The notes under the pieces: model-generated
The model's database searches: none
Seen by the model: the letters and a program-made list of their open reading frames with translations, nothing else
What the model was told of the DNA's origin: nothing
Origin: Ectocarpus siliculosus
Lineage: Eukaryota > Sar > Phaeophyceae > Ectocarpales > Ectocarpaceae
NCBI GenBank assembly: GCA_000310025.1
Contig: FN647849.1
Coordinates: forward strand, 47,165-111,164
Reading direction: 5' to 3'
Length of the DNA: 64,000 nucleotides
Shown here: positions 12,491-25,289 of the stretch, piece after piece
How the letters are laid out: every line of letters starts with the position of its first letter
Numbering within the stretch: the stretch's first letter is position 1
Program-made: the position numbers and the translations under genes

Positions 12491-12757
12491 GGGGAATCGA
12501 ATCCCGGCGTAAGCGAGATTTTCTTGCGAAGTGAGTTTTTCTCTCGCTTTCGCTCCTGGCCTACCTAGTGGATAGCGCTAGTTCGTGTGTACGTGTACAC
12601 AGAGGGAAGAGAGTGCGGAACTCTTCTCGCATCAAAAATCAAAGGTAGTACCGCAGGAGGGGGAGGTAGAGAGGGGCTCTTCTGTGTGACCACGGGTTGG
12701 AGTAAACGGCACTAGTGCTGTGAGCGCTGATTTGAAGTGAAGACAAATGAAAAAAAA
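12491..12757 (+). mobile_element. tRNA-derived SINE-like element, 5'-truncated copy
   Basis: It starts at GGGGAATCGAATCCCGGCG, a B-box-like T-arm, and follows the copy at 58252-58560 nearly base for base (CTCTTCTGTGTGACCACGGG, GGCACTAGTGCTGTGAGCGC, GAAGTGAAGACAA) to an A-rich end. The tRNA-like A-box half seen at 58252 is missing or too diverged to see. Confidence 0.78.
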
Positions 12758-15345
12758 ATACACATCAATCCGCGCGGCTGCGGGCTTTCAACCAAACAAA
12801 ATCCAGAAAACAGTTGAAAATATTATATGACCTCACGCCTATATGCCGCGAATCCTTTGATACCGTACGTAGGTACTGCTGTCGTTTCTCTGCTGGTAGC
12901 TTTTTTATTTTATTTTTCTTTATATGACACGATGAATTCATCTCTACCATAGAAAAGAGTCTGAGACAGATTATTAAAGAATTCATAGCGTTTTGCATGT
13001 TCTTGCATCACCCCTTGCCGCGGTGCTCTCTTTACCCCACTCCGGAGGGACGCCTTGTATACACTGAAGGATCCGTGATGCACCCCCTGGAGACATTTCG
13101 CCCTCGTTTCGTTCTTCGTTTGTTCTTCGAGAACGCCGCGAAGTGATCCAGATATTGATATCTACGAACAAGCCAAAGCTGCGGTACCTTGATGGACGAA
13201 TTCCGTTGGTCTCTCTCTCTCACTCGCGACCATAGCCCCCTCGCGGCGGGGGGGCAATGGAAGAACGCGGGGGGGAGCACGGTGTGAATGGAACGGATAG
13301 GACAACAAGCCGCTCTATTTGGCAAAAAAAAACACGTTCATAAAACAAGCGAACCTCGGCCTGCAGTGAGGCAAGAGATAACTTCTCCAACTTGCCCCCC
13401 CCCTTGTTGTTGACGAGCGGGGGATTCTTGCAATGTAGACTATACCATTATGCTGTGGGGACATCGAAAGCTCAGAAGAAATCAGTTTTCTGGAAGTTTA
13501 GTCCACACTTGTTTTTTTCACCCCAGCCAAGCCAGCAATGCTCATGTGCGTGTCGCGTTTGGCACATGGCATCGACATGCATTCAAGGACACGTACATGC
13601 TTCGGCAACACGTGGCAGCCATCCTGCACGCACAGAGTTGCCCAACCGTTAAGTGGGGGGTCAGAGGGGGGGCGATCTGAACAACGCAGGTACCCCACAC
13701 ACGGGGAAAGCGGCAGTGCCCGTGAGCGAAAGAAAACACAAAAAAAACGGCGAGAGCTCGGGGAAATCGGTACACACCAGATCTGCACTTGTAGCGGAGA
13801 GGCCAAGGTAGGGCTTGTCGCGGAAGCAGCAACGAGCATCTACTGCTGAACGTCGCCCAAGATAACAGTTACATGTATGTGGTAGCGCTACATACATACG
13901 TGGTCTATTTTTGCCGATCGTTGTGCGTGGGGGTCGATGGCGAGAGCAGCAGCAGCAGCCGTGGTGTGTGCATAGCAAGGGCACGTGCTTCTGAGAACGC
14001 TGCTCGGCAAAGAAAATAGAGGCGTTGCTCAATGACCAGAGGGAACCAACCGGCTCTCTGTGTCCAACATGCTCATCGCGTGCGTCCCGCCTTGACGCGC
14101 CCAGCGCAGCAGGGAAATATGAAGCTCAACCATGGTGGGTCGAGCGAGCCCGTGTGCGTGTCTGCGCACCCCTATCTGATCTTTCGATCTTTCCCCTGTG
14201 TGATGGGTGACGCGTACGTTAGCCAGGCTGTTGGGTACAAGCTGCGGCAAGAAACCAACTACTGCTGCAAACGTGAGGCGATGTGCCTTTGCTGCTTCAA
14301 CTTTGCAAAACCTTGGCAGGGCACCAGATCCGACGCGTGTCAGGGTCTTGGGAATCCTTTGCCTTGTTTTGGCTCTGCGCTTGCTCTCCCGGCGATGCCG
14401 ACGCGCGCACACAGGTGCCCACGCACACGCACTGTTTTTTCTTGAACTGGAAGTTCCAGAAAACAAGAAAACGCCCGACACCAAACGAATGTCCAAACAC
14501 CACAAACACCCATCCAATTATTGTCCCGCCTGGACACGTACCTCTTTCGTGCTGCCCTCAGCTCGCAGCAGCCCACCAGGATGTGTGGGCGCGTGCGCTT
14601 GCTCTCTCGCTTTGCTGTGTGTGTGTCGCCGGTGTGTTGGGCAGCTCGAAAAATGAGCGAGAGAGCCGGTTCGGAGATGGCATGAGATGACGGAATGAAT
14701 TGTGTCTGCCTCATATGGTGCCCCCTGGGTGTCCGCGCGCATAACAGGACCCCCCATTCGGGCACGTGCTAGCCAATCACAGCGCTCCATTTGACGAAAA
14801 TCGCAACGACCACATCAAGTGGTTCCACCGCCACTGCACCACCCATCGTGGACCGTTGCTTTTGTGAGCGATGCACCATGGCATTGGCAAGGACAATTGC
14901 CTTCCCGACCATCTACATAGTCCACACAAAAGTAGTTGCGTCCGAGGCACCAACAAGTACCCTTCTGTGTACGTACTTTAGCTCTCATCGACGAGATCTA
15001 TCTGTCATAAAATTTCCTTTTTTTTTCCGCGGTAGTGCTATATATAGTGTACCTTCCTTTAGTACGTACATACCTACGTTGCGGTTGCGGAACAATCGAG
15101 CTTTGAAAGTCAGGCTAGGGGAGGGGCGACCACTTCGTGGATGGGGCAGCGTTCGAGGGTTCAGTCGTAAAGACCCAGCCTATTCCCCACATATACATGT
15201 TCTTTCCGGGCGGGCGCAAGATGCTAGGAGGGGGTTGGGGCGGGGGGATGAAGGTGACGGCAGTAGAACTACTGACACTGACTATTTGTTGCACGATTCG
15301 AGCTGCGGAGCTGCGGGAGCTACAGCAGAGGGGGGTGGCTGCCCC

Positions 15346-15460
15346 CAGAGGGGGGTGTACTCATAGTCGTGCATGCCGTAGTCGTTAGACCATTGACCTC
15401 GCATCCCTACAAAGCCGGGACGGAGCACGCCGATTTCTCACCGGACCAGGCTCTCAGGGG
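15346..15460 (+). mobile_element. Partial copy of the G-run-bounded repeat
   Basis: Bounded by G-runs at both ends (about 15346 and 15460), it contains only the core of about 105 bp shared with 11608, 23990-24127 and 43597. It may be the minimal mobile form or a solo end. Confidence 0.8.
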
Positions 15461-15541
15461 GGGGGGGTCCAAAAAAACGGAAAGGGTGTTTCCCCCCCCC
15501 TTCCCATTATTGCGTCTGCCGGAAACGGGGGGTTCCCCTTG

Positions 15542-15641
15542 NNNNNNNNNNNNNNNNNNNNNNNNNNNNNNNNNNNNNNNNNNNNNNNNNNNNNNNNNNN
15601 NNNNNNNNNNNNNNNNNNNNNNNNNNNNNNNNNNNNNNNNN
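15542..15641. other. Assembly gap (100 N)
   Basis: One hundred unknown bases directly after a C/G-run region. Homopolymer tracts nearby probably caused the break. ORFs read through it are artefacts. Confidence 0.99.
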
Positions 15642-17107
15642 TTTCGTGTTGCTTCCCTTCCTGGAGGTTTGGGGATGCTGCCGGGGGGGGGGGGGGAGGC
15701 ACAGCGGTGGTGGCAAATAGCCGCGGAAACCGCGGTCATACATACATGGAGTGTGGGTTCGCCTCTCAATTTATTTGTCGTCGTCGGTTACCGTAAGCTG
15801 AAAGCGAAAACAGGCAGCAACCCAAGGGGGTGCCATGTCCCAAAAAAGACAGGAAGGGGTCTGATTCCCACAGGATTGGGCGGATGCGCACAGGGGGTAC
15901 ACAGGAAAAAAGCGTTTCGCCAGAGGGTGAGAGAATAAATGTGTTTGGCGCACATGGCGCCGCTCAGGCCAGCACGTCGTGACGAGAGCACGTTGTACCT
16001 CATTGATTTCGTATTGGGACCTTCAGTCATCATGCTCGATCGTGGGTGTGACAAGAGACACTCACTGTATCGGCAGGATTTGCAGCGGAAAAAGAGACGC
16101 TTCACGAAGAACGACTTTTCTCAGGCTTGATCTGGTTATTAATTATTATGAAACGGCGTATTTTGTGTTTGTGTGTGTCCCACCAATTCTGGACCGCAGT
16201 TTTTACATCGTTCGGTATGGGTTGTGTGGACATATGGGCCAGGGTCATACGTCATGAAGGTGTCGCCTTCAGGCCTCCCTCTCTTCGATTGATTTACAGT
16301 CGCGGAATGAGCAGGCCGGCGAGGGTGAAGCAGGGCGCTATTGTTGCGCGCGGCTGTAGCATCTGCCTCGCTCATAAAATTCGGTATTGTTCCCTTCCTG
16401 TGTCTCGCGTTTTCGTCACCTCGAAAAGTGCAAGGGGTTTAGCATTACACCTTGCTTGTCTTGATCCCTCGGTCTCACTGAATCAACCAGAGGTCGTCCC
16501 AAATAAAAACAAAATTAACCTTACTGAAATCGGTCAATCTTGTAGGCGTGCAGGTCTTTTCAACGTCGCTCCGTCTACCACCATGCATGCGGCCGTCAGC
16601 GGTAGAATGCATGCGGCAGACAAGGCAGAGTACACCACGCAGATGCACGCAGATGATATCGATCACTGTCCATCGCATCATTCATTTCGGGTTGTACACC
16701 TCCTTGTATTCAGCCCCCCCCAACGACAAACCATGTTTTCTAAACTTGCGCTCGATTCAACAACCCTTCCTTCTCTCGCTGCAACACACCGGTAGTCGAG
16801 AGCTCGTTTTTTACGCAACCTCGATTTGTGTGTTTTCACTGCCGCCATCGACATATAGGAGTATCAACATCTGTCGTTGTCTCTACAATGGCAAGAAAAC
16901 GGTCTGACCTCTCCCCCGGCACCTCTCCTTCGATACGCGACACTTCAAAGGCTAAAAACGATATCACGAGCAAACCCACAAAGCAACGCACAACACATCC
17001 TCACATTGGCGAAATATTCAATCCCTTGTCAACGTCACGTAATGGGGAGTATTCAAGGCAGTAGACCAGCAACCCTATTCACATGAGACCCATCCCTATA
17101 AAAGGCT

Positions 17108-18095
17108 ACACATGACAAAAGAAGGCGCAGCAGCAGCAACAGCAAGATTCAGTGCGTAAAACTTCACTTAAAACTTTACACTTCGCACATACTGTCTCAG
17201 CCCTCCGAAGGAGCAGCACCCTCCCCGAAAAACGCGCATCTCGTTTCCCGCTTCGAGCGGTTCGTACCTTAGTATGCATACGCGGGGTGCCTCTGAAAAT
17301 AAAAATGGAAAACCGACGAGAATTTGCCGTTCCACCACTCTTGTGGCCGGGGAGCAGCACACAATTCGAGCGTCAGAACAAGAAGAAAAAAAAACGAAGA
17401 CACGCAAGTGCACGTACCCAGCCAGTTCTGACAGTTTCTGCCTGTCCCCCCCCCCCCGCTGTTCTGAGTGTCCAAGGCGTCGTTCCAAAGCATGGCGCCT
17501 CTACACAACAAATGCAGTACGTAGAAGGTTTTGTGCAAACACATGCTCTCGCCGACTGCAAGCAGCAAACAAGTCGAGCTACATACACATGGGACAAGCA
17601 CCCCTCACCCAGCAGAAGCAGCAGCAGCAAGGTTCAGTGCTTCAAACTTCACACTTCGCAAAAACTGTCGCAACCCTCCGAAATAACAGCAACCCAGGCC
17701 ACCCATGCATCCCACTTCGCATGTCGAGAGCTCGTCCCACACTGTTGGGGTGCCTCTGGACATCAAAAAAAAAAACGCACAAAAATGACGCTAGGATCGA
17801 TCGTCCACGACCCTCCAGACCAGTGAGCAGCAAACAAACCGAGCGTTCGCAAAAAAACAAAGACACACGAGCGTCTGACATATCACCATGTACCCAGCCA
17901 GTTCTGAGCGTTTCCTCCTCTAGCGTTCTCTCCCTGTTTTTGGAGTGCCGAAGGCCTCTTCCCAGAGCATGCATTGCCTCTGAAAAGTAGCCACAAACAA
18001 CATAGGCAGCAACCATTAAGTATAGAAGGCCTCTTCCCAAAGCATGCATTGCCTCTGAAAAGTAGCCACAAACAAATAGGCAGCAACCATGAAGT
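17108..18095. repeat. Degenerate tandem duplication of about 485 bp, with an inner 79-bp duplication
   Basis: Landmarks recur in order: a CAGCAGCAGC...CAAG start (17127, 17612), CTTCAAACTTCACACTTCGC-type sequence (17161, 17640), CTGT..CAACCCTCCGAA, GGGGTGCCTCTG (17284, 17748), TACCCAGCCAGTTCTGA (17416, 17891) and AAGGC.TC.TTCC.AAGCATG (17473, 17951). The second unit ends in a near-identical 79-bp duplication, AGGCCTCTTCCCA through GCAGCAACCAT, at about 17950-18095. No coding function is supported. Confidence 0.75.
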
Positions 18096-18734
18096 ATAGC
18101 ACGAATGTTCTCATGGACTGCAAGCAACAGACAAATCACCAGAACAACAGAGACCTCGGCCTTTCCTCTGGTGTTCCCCTCCTCTAGTCTATGGTGGAAA
18201 CGGAGACACAACGCGTTCCAAAAAATACATGAAATCACAAACCGTCCAGGGAGAAGGGTGTAATGCATGCCCAACCCCATCGGAAACAAGCCAACATACG
18301 AAAACCACACACATAGAACTCCCGAAACACAGAAGCACTCCCACGCTCACAAGAAGAAACCAATCGGAGTAGCATACAATACGCATCCTTCTTGTTGTCA
18401 TGGATCAAATAAACGTCCTTCCGTTGTGGGCAAAGCACTCTCTTTTATCCGCAGCAGCACCCACGCGTCGACGCATTAACTCCTCCACAAAACACGATCC
18501 GCAACCCCTTTTTTGCCCTTGTGGGTGAGCGAATCGCGCAAGTCACGACACCCAGGTAGAGCGTGGGGAACAATCCTATCATCATCAACTCGCCTCGCTA
18601 CTCATCCCCTGCCGAGTGCAAACCCAGAACGCCATTCTTCCGCAAGGCAAGCTACAAAGGACTTGCAGGCCCATAATGGCAGCCGTACCGCAGAATCTAC
18701 CGCCGGCGTGAGGGTAGAGAACCGATACATAAAA

Positions 18735-21700
18735 TCATGCCATGCAAACGGTGCGCTCATCGCGGGAGAACAAGTCGGGGCCGCAACCTGGCTGCTGAGG
18801 AGACCTGGTCATTGTCTTGGCCGCACCCCGGCACTCCTCGTCCTTCCCGCAGCCGTGCCCGCTCTCCTCGTCGCTGTCATCACAGCCTTCTTCCGACGCC
18901 GAGCTCAACGAGTGGGTGCGGTACCCCCCGTCCTCTTCTTCGTCCTGTGCCGCCGCCGCCTCTGCCGCCGCCGCTGCCGCCGCTTTCGCCGCCGCCGTGG
19001 ATGGCCCGGCGATCGGGGCCCAATTGAAGTCCGCCGCCCGCTTCACGCGCTCCGCCCGGCGCAACTCCTGCACCGCCGGGGCCACCAGGCGCCACGAATC
19101 CCGCGAGGATGAAAACGACCCCGGGGACGGCAGAAGTGACGTTCCCTCCTTCTTCCGCCCCCGCCGGCCCCCGCCCGCCGTCGACTTTTTCCGGCGGCGT
19201 TCCGCGGTGGCCGGCGGCTTCCTCGCCGTCGTCGCCGCCGACGCTAGGGTTAGCGCCTCCGGCGGGATCGAGGTGGCGACGAGCACAACCCCCGGGGCCG
19301 CCGGCCGGAGCAGCCCGCCGTCGCAGTCGCCGCCGTCTTCCTGGCCCTCGGCCGGGCCACCCACCGTCGGGAATATGTTGGATACCTTGACCGCGCAAGG
19401 CGGGGCGGCGCCAGCAGCGCCGCGTGACGGCGGGAGAGGGGTCGTCAGGCTCGCGGAGGAAAGGGGCGACGGCGGCGAGCGTGGGAGAGGAGGCAACAGG
19501 TCGTCTGCAACGCCGCTACTGCTGCCGCTGCTGCTGCTGCTGCTGCTGCTGCTGCCCCGCGCTCCCGAAGGGGGCGAAGACGACGCGGTCGCCTCCGATG
19601 CTGTTGCGGCAGCGGCGACGGCCGTGTCTTGGATCTCCGGCACAGATGGTGTTTCTTGGTTGGCTCTGTTTTCCACCTCGGCGGCGGCTGCCTCCCTCAT
19701 TGCTTGGACGAACTCGCGCCTGGGTGGGTTTTGCGTGCATGGGGGTAAAGTTGGAGAGCTTGTATATGTCAGAGCGCGATACCGGGGAGGGGGGGGGGGG
19801 GTACGAAAGCGCGTTGAATACCGTGGTTGAGGAAAGATATCACACCACCTGGGTCGAACTTCAAAACTCGACTAGCAGAAGGAGCAGAGGCGCAGACAAC
19901 GGCGGCGTTGGTACCGTCTCGTCGAGAGCTTTCCGACAACGTATCGTTTCAAATATGCATCCTGCTCATCGTGGAGCAATGGAGCTTTCAAAATCGTCGC
20001 GCCTGGGGGTACTGTATCTTGTATGTATCACCTTGGGTATTGTCCAACCATTCAGGCATGCAGTCTTCCGTGTCCAAGTGCAATCGACTTATTATCAGGC
20101 GCCGGAAGCTGGCCCGCGTAGCTACACAATCTCGCAAGAGGCTTCGAAAGAGAAGTATCTTTAGGGGGGTGTCGTTCCTCTTCCAGCAGCTGCCCCGTGG
20201 CCTCTTTTGTCGCCAAGAACAACCAGATCAACACTGAAATAGGTAGGGGATTGGATCGGATCACTATCTCCTCACAGTAGTCAGCATTCCTGTACTGGCC
20301 AGTTTCCTAGGACGGGCTCAGAACAGTGCCAGTACCGCATGCCACGCACGTCCCACATCATTTGGCCTCCTAGACGGAATGAAACCCCACCAAATTGCAC
20401 CGCACGAGAGTGTGGAGAGGGTGAGAGAGGAGGGCAAGCACGCAAACCCACACGCACGCACTCGAGGGAAGGTGCGATCGTGCAATCGATGGATTCCAAG
20501 TATTGCAGAAAATATTCCATGGCTCTGAGCGAGGATGTGTTGGTGATGAACGATGGGGACCATCTTGGCGAAGGCTTTCAAGTTGAAGATGTTTCGGAAA
20601 CAACACAATTGAAAATATTTCTGCTATTTGACGCCTGAGTCCGGCATCGTCATCATGGCCGAAAATCACCCGAAAATATGTTCTAGTGGGACCACATCAT
20701 CGCGAAAAACCACGCCGCGACCACGCGTGTAGTGACTATTCCCAGTAAAAGCACGCAGTCAGTTTTCCTGATACTGGACATGAAATATGCGATGCCATCT
20801 TGTTTTATTTTTCACCAGCTATTTTTCACGTGGTGCGAAACGCGTGTTGAAGCCGCGCTTGGGGTTAGGGGTAGGGTTTTAGGGGTTGGATTGTTCGGTC
20901 GACGCCCAACGCTCGCTTACAGAAGTATATACAACAATTGTATAAAGAAAAAAAGTCGCGAACACAACAGGAATCCTACAATATTGCAGTCTTAATCCGG
21001 TATGCTTGGGGTGCGGGTGCCAAAGTCGTTAACCCCGCTCGTCATGTCCACAGCAGTAGTGCGGCGGCCGCTGGAGTGAATAGATGGAAGCGGGGGGTAA
21101 GGAAGAGACGAAACCGGCGGGAGAAATCGACTCCTTGCAGTGTTCGGTGTGTATGGATATGCACACATGTTGTCAACCGACAAATCGTACAAGACAAGGA
21201 TTCCCACCAAAGCCCCAACAAGTAACCGCACATGAGATGGTTTCGGGTTCAAAAAGGAATTTGAAAGCAAACTGTGAAAAAAAATAAGTGTGATAGAAGT
21301 ATAACGTACCAGCGAATAGAGGAGGCAGCAGTGGGAAAGATGAACGTAAACAGCGGGAAGAACATCGCACGCGGAACCACCCTCTGACTCTGAACCATCC
21401 GTTGAACCGCCCACCAGAGTCAGCAAAGCAAGTAAGTCAAAACAAAGATGTGGGGACCTGGGAAGCATGAGGCATTTCTCTGTTTCGTGCGACCCCAAAG
21501 CTGTCGCTTGGAGGGGGCCAAGCGAGGACATGGGACAAATGGTCCGGAGAAAGGCTGCACTCCACAAGAAAAACTGCTGCAGTATTTATCACCAGCGATT
21601 GGTCAACTCAACCCCCGGCAAATTTGGGGCGCACAAAAGCCATCTGCTGTTTTGCATCACAGCAAGATCCATTTCAAAACTATATGTACGCGCTTTCGTA

Positions 21701-22645
21701 CGCTCTACAAATACCGCGGAACAGCCCTGCAGATCAACGCGCCGGAAGCGGAAAGTATGCATGTGCTTGAGCACACCAGCACGTTCCTTTCATTCCGAGA
21801 GAGCTTTCGTGGTCGCATAGGGAATGTGTGCGGGTGAGAAACGTCAAACAACTGGTATAAAGGTAGCAGCATTCGTATTCCTTTCGCGAGGGTGAATGGC
21901 AACGGACATGATATGCGGATGTGTTCAGCGGAGCCTATTTTTTTATAGTAAGGTTTAAGGGAATTCCGACAGGGCGAGGTGCCATCGCGAGAGGGTTATT
22001 CCTTACCGACAATCTGTGCATACGGTAGACGCGTGTAGCTTTTTAACCTGCCTTTGGAAGGGGCCCTGGGAGCTCTGCTCTGTTTTGAGAGAAGAGAGAA
22101 CCAGCAGTAGGGTGTACGAAAAACGTCTCTCCAACCTGCTCCACCCAAGTTGCTCCACGCGGCCTTTATTTCAGCTCGGCTAATCTAGCCGATGACGTTA
22201 TGACTGCTGCCACATGCCGATCTCACCTGAACTCAACGTAGTCGTTCGTTCCCCACCACAGCTCCTCGATGAGCGGACGGAGCTCCTTCCTTGAAGGCAC
22301 CAAGACCACCCTCACTTGGTGGTTGAACCGAACGTTGCTTCCAACGCGGATTGCGCCAATTTCATCAACCACAGGTCGGCGCACGCTGCTGCTTGGGACA
22401 GCCGGGGCGGCGGCGGCCGCAGGCTCGTCTTCTTCATCGCTGGCAGCGGGGCGGCCGGTCGCAACTAGACGGAGCAGAGAATCATCGATGCTCAGAGAGT
22501 TGATGGCACGAGGGTGGGCGAGCGCATCCGGCACCCTCGCGGCACGCGGGCAGGTCTTTCTGCCGCCTCTATCGGCGAGCTGGTGTGTTTCCACGGACGA
22601 CCTCGGCCCCCTCACTCGGCGCCACTGTTGCTTGCGCGTCAACAT
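18735..22645 (-). CDS. VRF/WW-DY-FR motif protein B (two exons, 467 aa)
   Basis: Exon 1 is 22645-22227, ATG to TTC AG|GTGAGA (phase 2). Exon 2 is 19719-18735, after CCCACCCAG|G CGC. The sum of 1404 bases is a multiple of three. The protein starts MLTRKQQWRRVR and has at residues 104-139 the block NVRFNHQVRVVLVPSRKEL then WWGTNDYVEF. Exon 2 opens REFVQAMREAAAAEVEN, parallel to RAYFKAAREEKEND in gene A. It continues with a Ser run (CTG microsatellite on the plus strand), a basic KKSTAGGGRRGRKK stretch, an Ala-rich segment and an acidic tail, ending RTVCMA. The intron is 2.5 kb. Gene A lies on the same strand about 7.7 kb away, so the pair probably arose by local duplication. Function unknown; the VRF motif suggests phosphatase docking. 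Confidence 0.84.
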
Positions 22646-23509
22646 GCTCTCTGCAGTAGTAGTAGGTGTGTTGTTCCCTTCTTGGCTCTCGCGTTCGAGG
22701 CGCTTCCTGTCTCTTCTCGCATATCGGGAGAGCGAGAGCGTCGTGTGTTTGTTCCGGGGATGCGAACAGCTGGTAGGCGGTGTTTTATTTTCTTCATAAT
22801 ATGACACAACGAATAACCGATACACGTCAGAGACTGTAGTTGTCACGAACCCTGATGATTGGCCGCTCAAGTGAACAGCCCAGTCGCGACGTAAGAATCA
22901 TCCCATTTTCTTTTTTTTTTTCAGAACAGAGGACGGGACAGCAGCTGATGATGATTGTGTCACAAGAAATCAAGATATGAAGTTCCCCCCTTCCCCCTCT
23001 CCACCCCGAATACATTGGATCAGTCCGCGGTTTGGCACGCGCTGAGCCTGCTACCCACAGGGGAGATATTGCTGCTCGCGGGAAATCGTACGGTAGCTTC
23101 CGATGAGGTCATAGGTAGAATATTTCAATCGGAATATTTCAAAAATCGAAGAAAAAAAAAATCTAGACTGAAACACGAATAATTGATACACGTCTGTAGG
23201 CTTGTACTCAAGTATAGACTGAAACACGAATAATTTGGTACACGTCACGCCATGTCACCTCTGGTGATCGGTCGTTGCCGCCAAAAGCCCACCGCGACGC
23301 ATGTATGTTGTCACTTTTTGTGCAGGGTGCCATATACCGGGCAAAACACCTATCTTCGCCTCGTCATCATGACGAAAGCAAGGAGCACAACACCCACGGA
23401 GTCGGCACATACATCCACACCACCCACGGTTTCGTGGCACAGCAACCGGCAACATGCGTGTCAGCTCCTTACAGGAGTCCCGTTTTTTTTCGCACCTCCC
23501 CCCCCCCCA

Positions 23510-24127
23510 TCGATGTTTGCCATCGGGGTTGGGTTTTCGTCGCTTGGCAACGACGTTGTAAAACAAGCCGCCCCCCCCGGTGTTTGCCATCAGGGTTGGG
23601 TTTTCGTCGCTTGGCAGCGATGTTGTAAAACAAGCCGATTCACTTCGTGAGCTCGGCAACCAGGTTGTTACCGCTTCTTTTTTTTTGCCTCTTGTTTTTT
23701 TTTTTGCGGTAACCATGAATGGTGGTCTATTTAGTAGATTATGTTGTGCGGGGTCGAGAACCCTCACTCCGCGCAAAGGGGATAATCGCACGTTGTGTTA
23801 AATTGGTCAAAACACCCTCGAGGCAGTTACACAGAGCTTACAACTGTCTCTGGAAGTGAAAGCACCAGAAAATAAATTAAGTCATACGCAGCTGTCATCC
23901 GTACGCAAGGAAGTTAGGACAAAAGATGCCGAACACCCTCTTCCTTACTTAGCAGGATGCAGCGCACCCTTCATGCGACTCGCCGAATACCTCACGGCGC
24001 TTCGCGCTTGGTGATTTGAGAGCCTGGTCCGGTGAGAACCCGGCGTGCTCCGTCCCGGCTTTGTAGGGATGCGAGGTCAATGGTCTAACGACTACGGCAT
24101 GCACGACTATGAGTACCCCCCCCCCAC
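23510..24127 (-). mobile_element. Near-full copy of the G-run-bounded interspersed repeat (about 0.6 kb)
   Basis: This is the reverse complement of 43597-44270 over nearly its whole length. In plus-strand order it has a C-run, two tandem units of about 65-70 bp (GTTTGCCATCGGGGTTGGG ... TTGTAAAACAAGCC), a T-rich stretch, the common body and the GTCCGGTGAGAACCC core, ending in another C-run. It has no coding capacity. Copies in opposite orientation and different unit numbers show mobility plus internal expansion. Confidence 0.85.
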
Positions 24128-24447
24128 CCCCACCCCCCTCCGTTCATTAGACTATTATAGCGAACGCGTCCCTCTACACATCTACACATCGACTACAAGT
24201 ACATGTCCGTCCGTCCGTAGCTGTTCATACAGCAGGGCTACAAAACATCGTGGCACCGCTGTATCTCTGGTCGATGGTTAAACCGGTCTTGCCCCTAATA
24301 ATAATAATGATAGTGGTTGTGAGCTGCTTATCTGTAGCGAGCAAGTGAGTGTACATGTAGCTACATACAGCAGTAGAAGACTAAATCGAGATATATCGTA
24401 TATCGCAGAGAGAGCTACAATACATGCATATATATATATATGGTGTA

Positions 24448-24552
24448 CAACACGGAAGGCGCCCGCGTCAGTTGGACCAGTACGGACATTAGAAGGTACT
24501 GACCAGAGACCGGAGCGGTTTTTAATGTGAAGACAACAACAACAACAACAAC
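24448..24552 (+). mobile_element. SINE-like repeat with (CAA)n tail, subtype b
   Basis: It reads CACGGAAGGCGCCCGCGTCA, GTTGGACCAGTACGGAC, GACCGGAGCGGTTTTTAATG, GAAGACAACAACAAC. It matches 54319-54447 closely and shares the tail with subtype a. Confidence 0.7.
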
Positions 24553-25289
24553 ATAGAGAGCTTGAACGCGCTGTCGTTTTTTTTTCTTGATGAGTCGGAC
24601 GGGCCTGAAGCCTAAGAAGATTTTTCGTGCTCTACAAGTATGCAGCAGATGTATAGGATATCTACACTTGCTACCATTGCAAACTGTTGTAACCTTCGCA
24701 TGGCCGCTGCATTGACACATCATACATACACACACACGCATGATGATCCTATCGAGACAAACAAGCGTTCGTTCTCGCTGCTCTTGTTCCGTTATTTTTC
24801 CAAGACACCTCCGGGCTTTTGTCCCGCTCTACACAACTAAAGACACAGACAGCCACCCGCACAGCAGTAGTCTTACAGTTAGCGCCCGCAATTAAGAAAC
24901 GCTTATTTCAGGTCCAGCCTCGAATTCTTATTGTGGGCTATAAACTCTGCGTATGTCGTTCAGTTTCTTATATCATGTTTCTTATTTTTTCGTGCAGCCA
25001 AACCCTGCTGAATTTCTTAAATCGGCAATTTCTTATAGATTGTCGTGGGCTTCGCCACGACTGCTTCCCCAACTGCTAATACCATCGGCGATTCTGCACC
25101 CCATTCGTGGGGCCTCATGGCGATTGGGCGACAAAGAGCATTCAAACAGCAAGCCAAACTCTGTCAAACGACTGGCGAGACTTTTAGTCTAAAATGCTCA
25201 AAAAAACAAAAAATACACAGACAGATGCAGAGATAAAAGACAAGTAGTGAAACCGCGAAGAAGAATACGTGTAGGAACAACATTCATTG

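Larger units (their letters stand above)
11045..18734. other. Gene-poor repeat region
   Basis: Between the two paralogs I find no ORF with a recognisable domain or splice chain. A CT-rich microsatellite at 11453-11490 lies about 0.4 kb upstream of gene A and could be part of its promoter region. The rest holds interspersed repeats, an assembly gap and a large tandem duplication, listed separately. Confidence 0.55.
22646..24875. other. Intergenic; repeats only
   Basis: This stretch lies upstream of paralog B. It contains the near-full G-run-bounded repeat and a SINE-like copy and otherwise no supported gene. A T-run at 22911-22922 and an AT dinucleotide tract at 24427-24440 are the only other simple features. 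Confidence 0.55.

Noticed and set aside
15369-15938. 189-codon ORF through unknown bases
   Set aside because: More than thirty of its codons are N from the assembly gap.
18817-19830. 337-codon plus-strand ORF
   Set aside because: It is antisense to exon 2 of paralog B, with the same argument.
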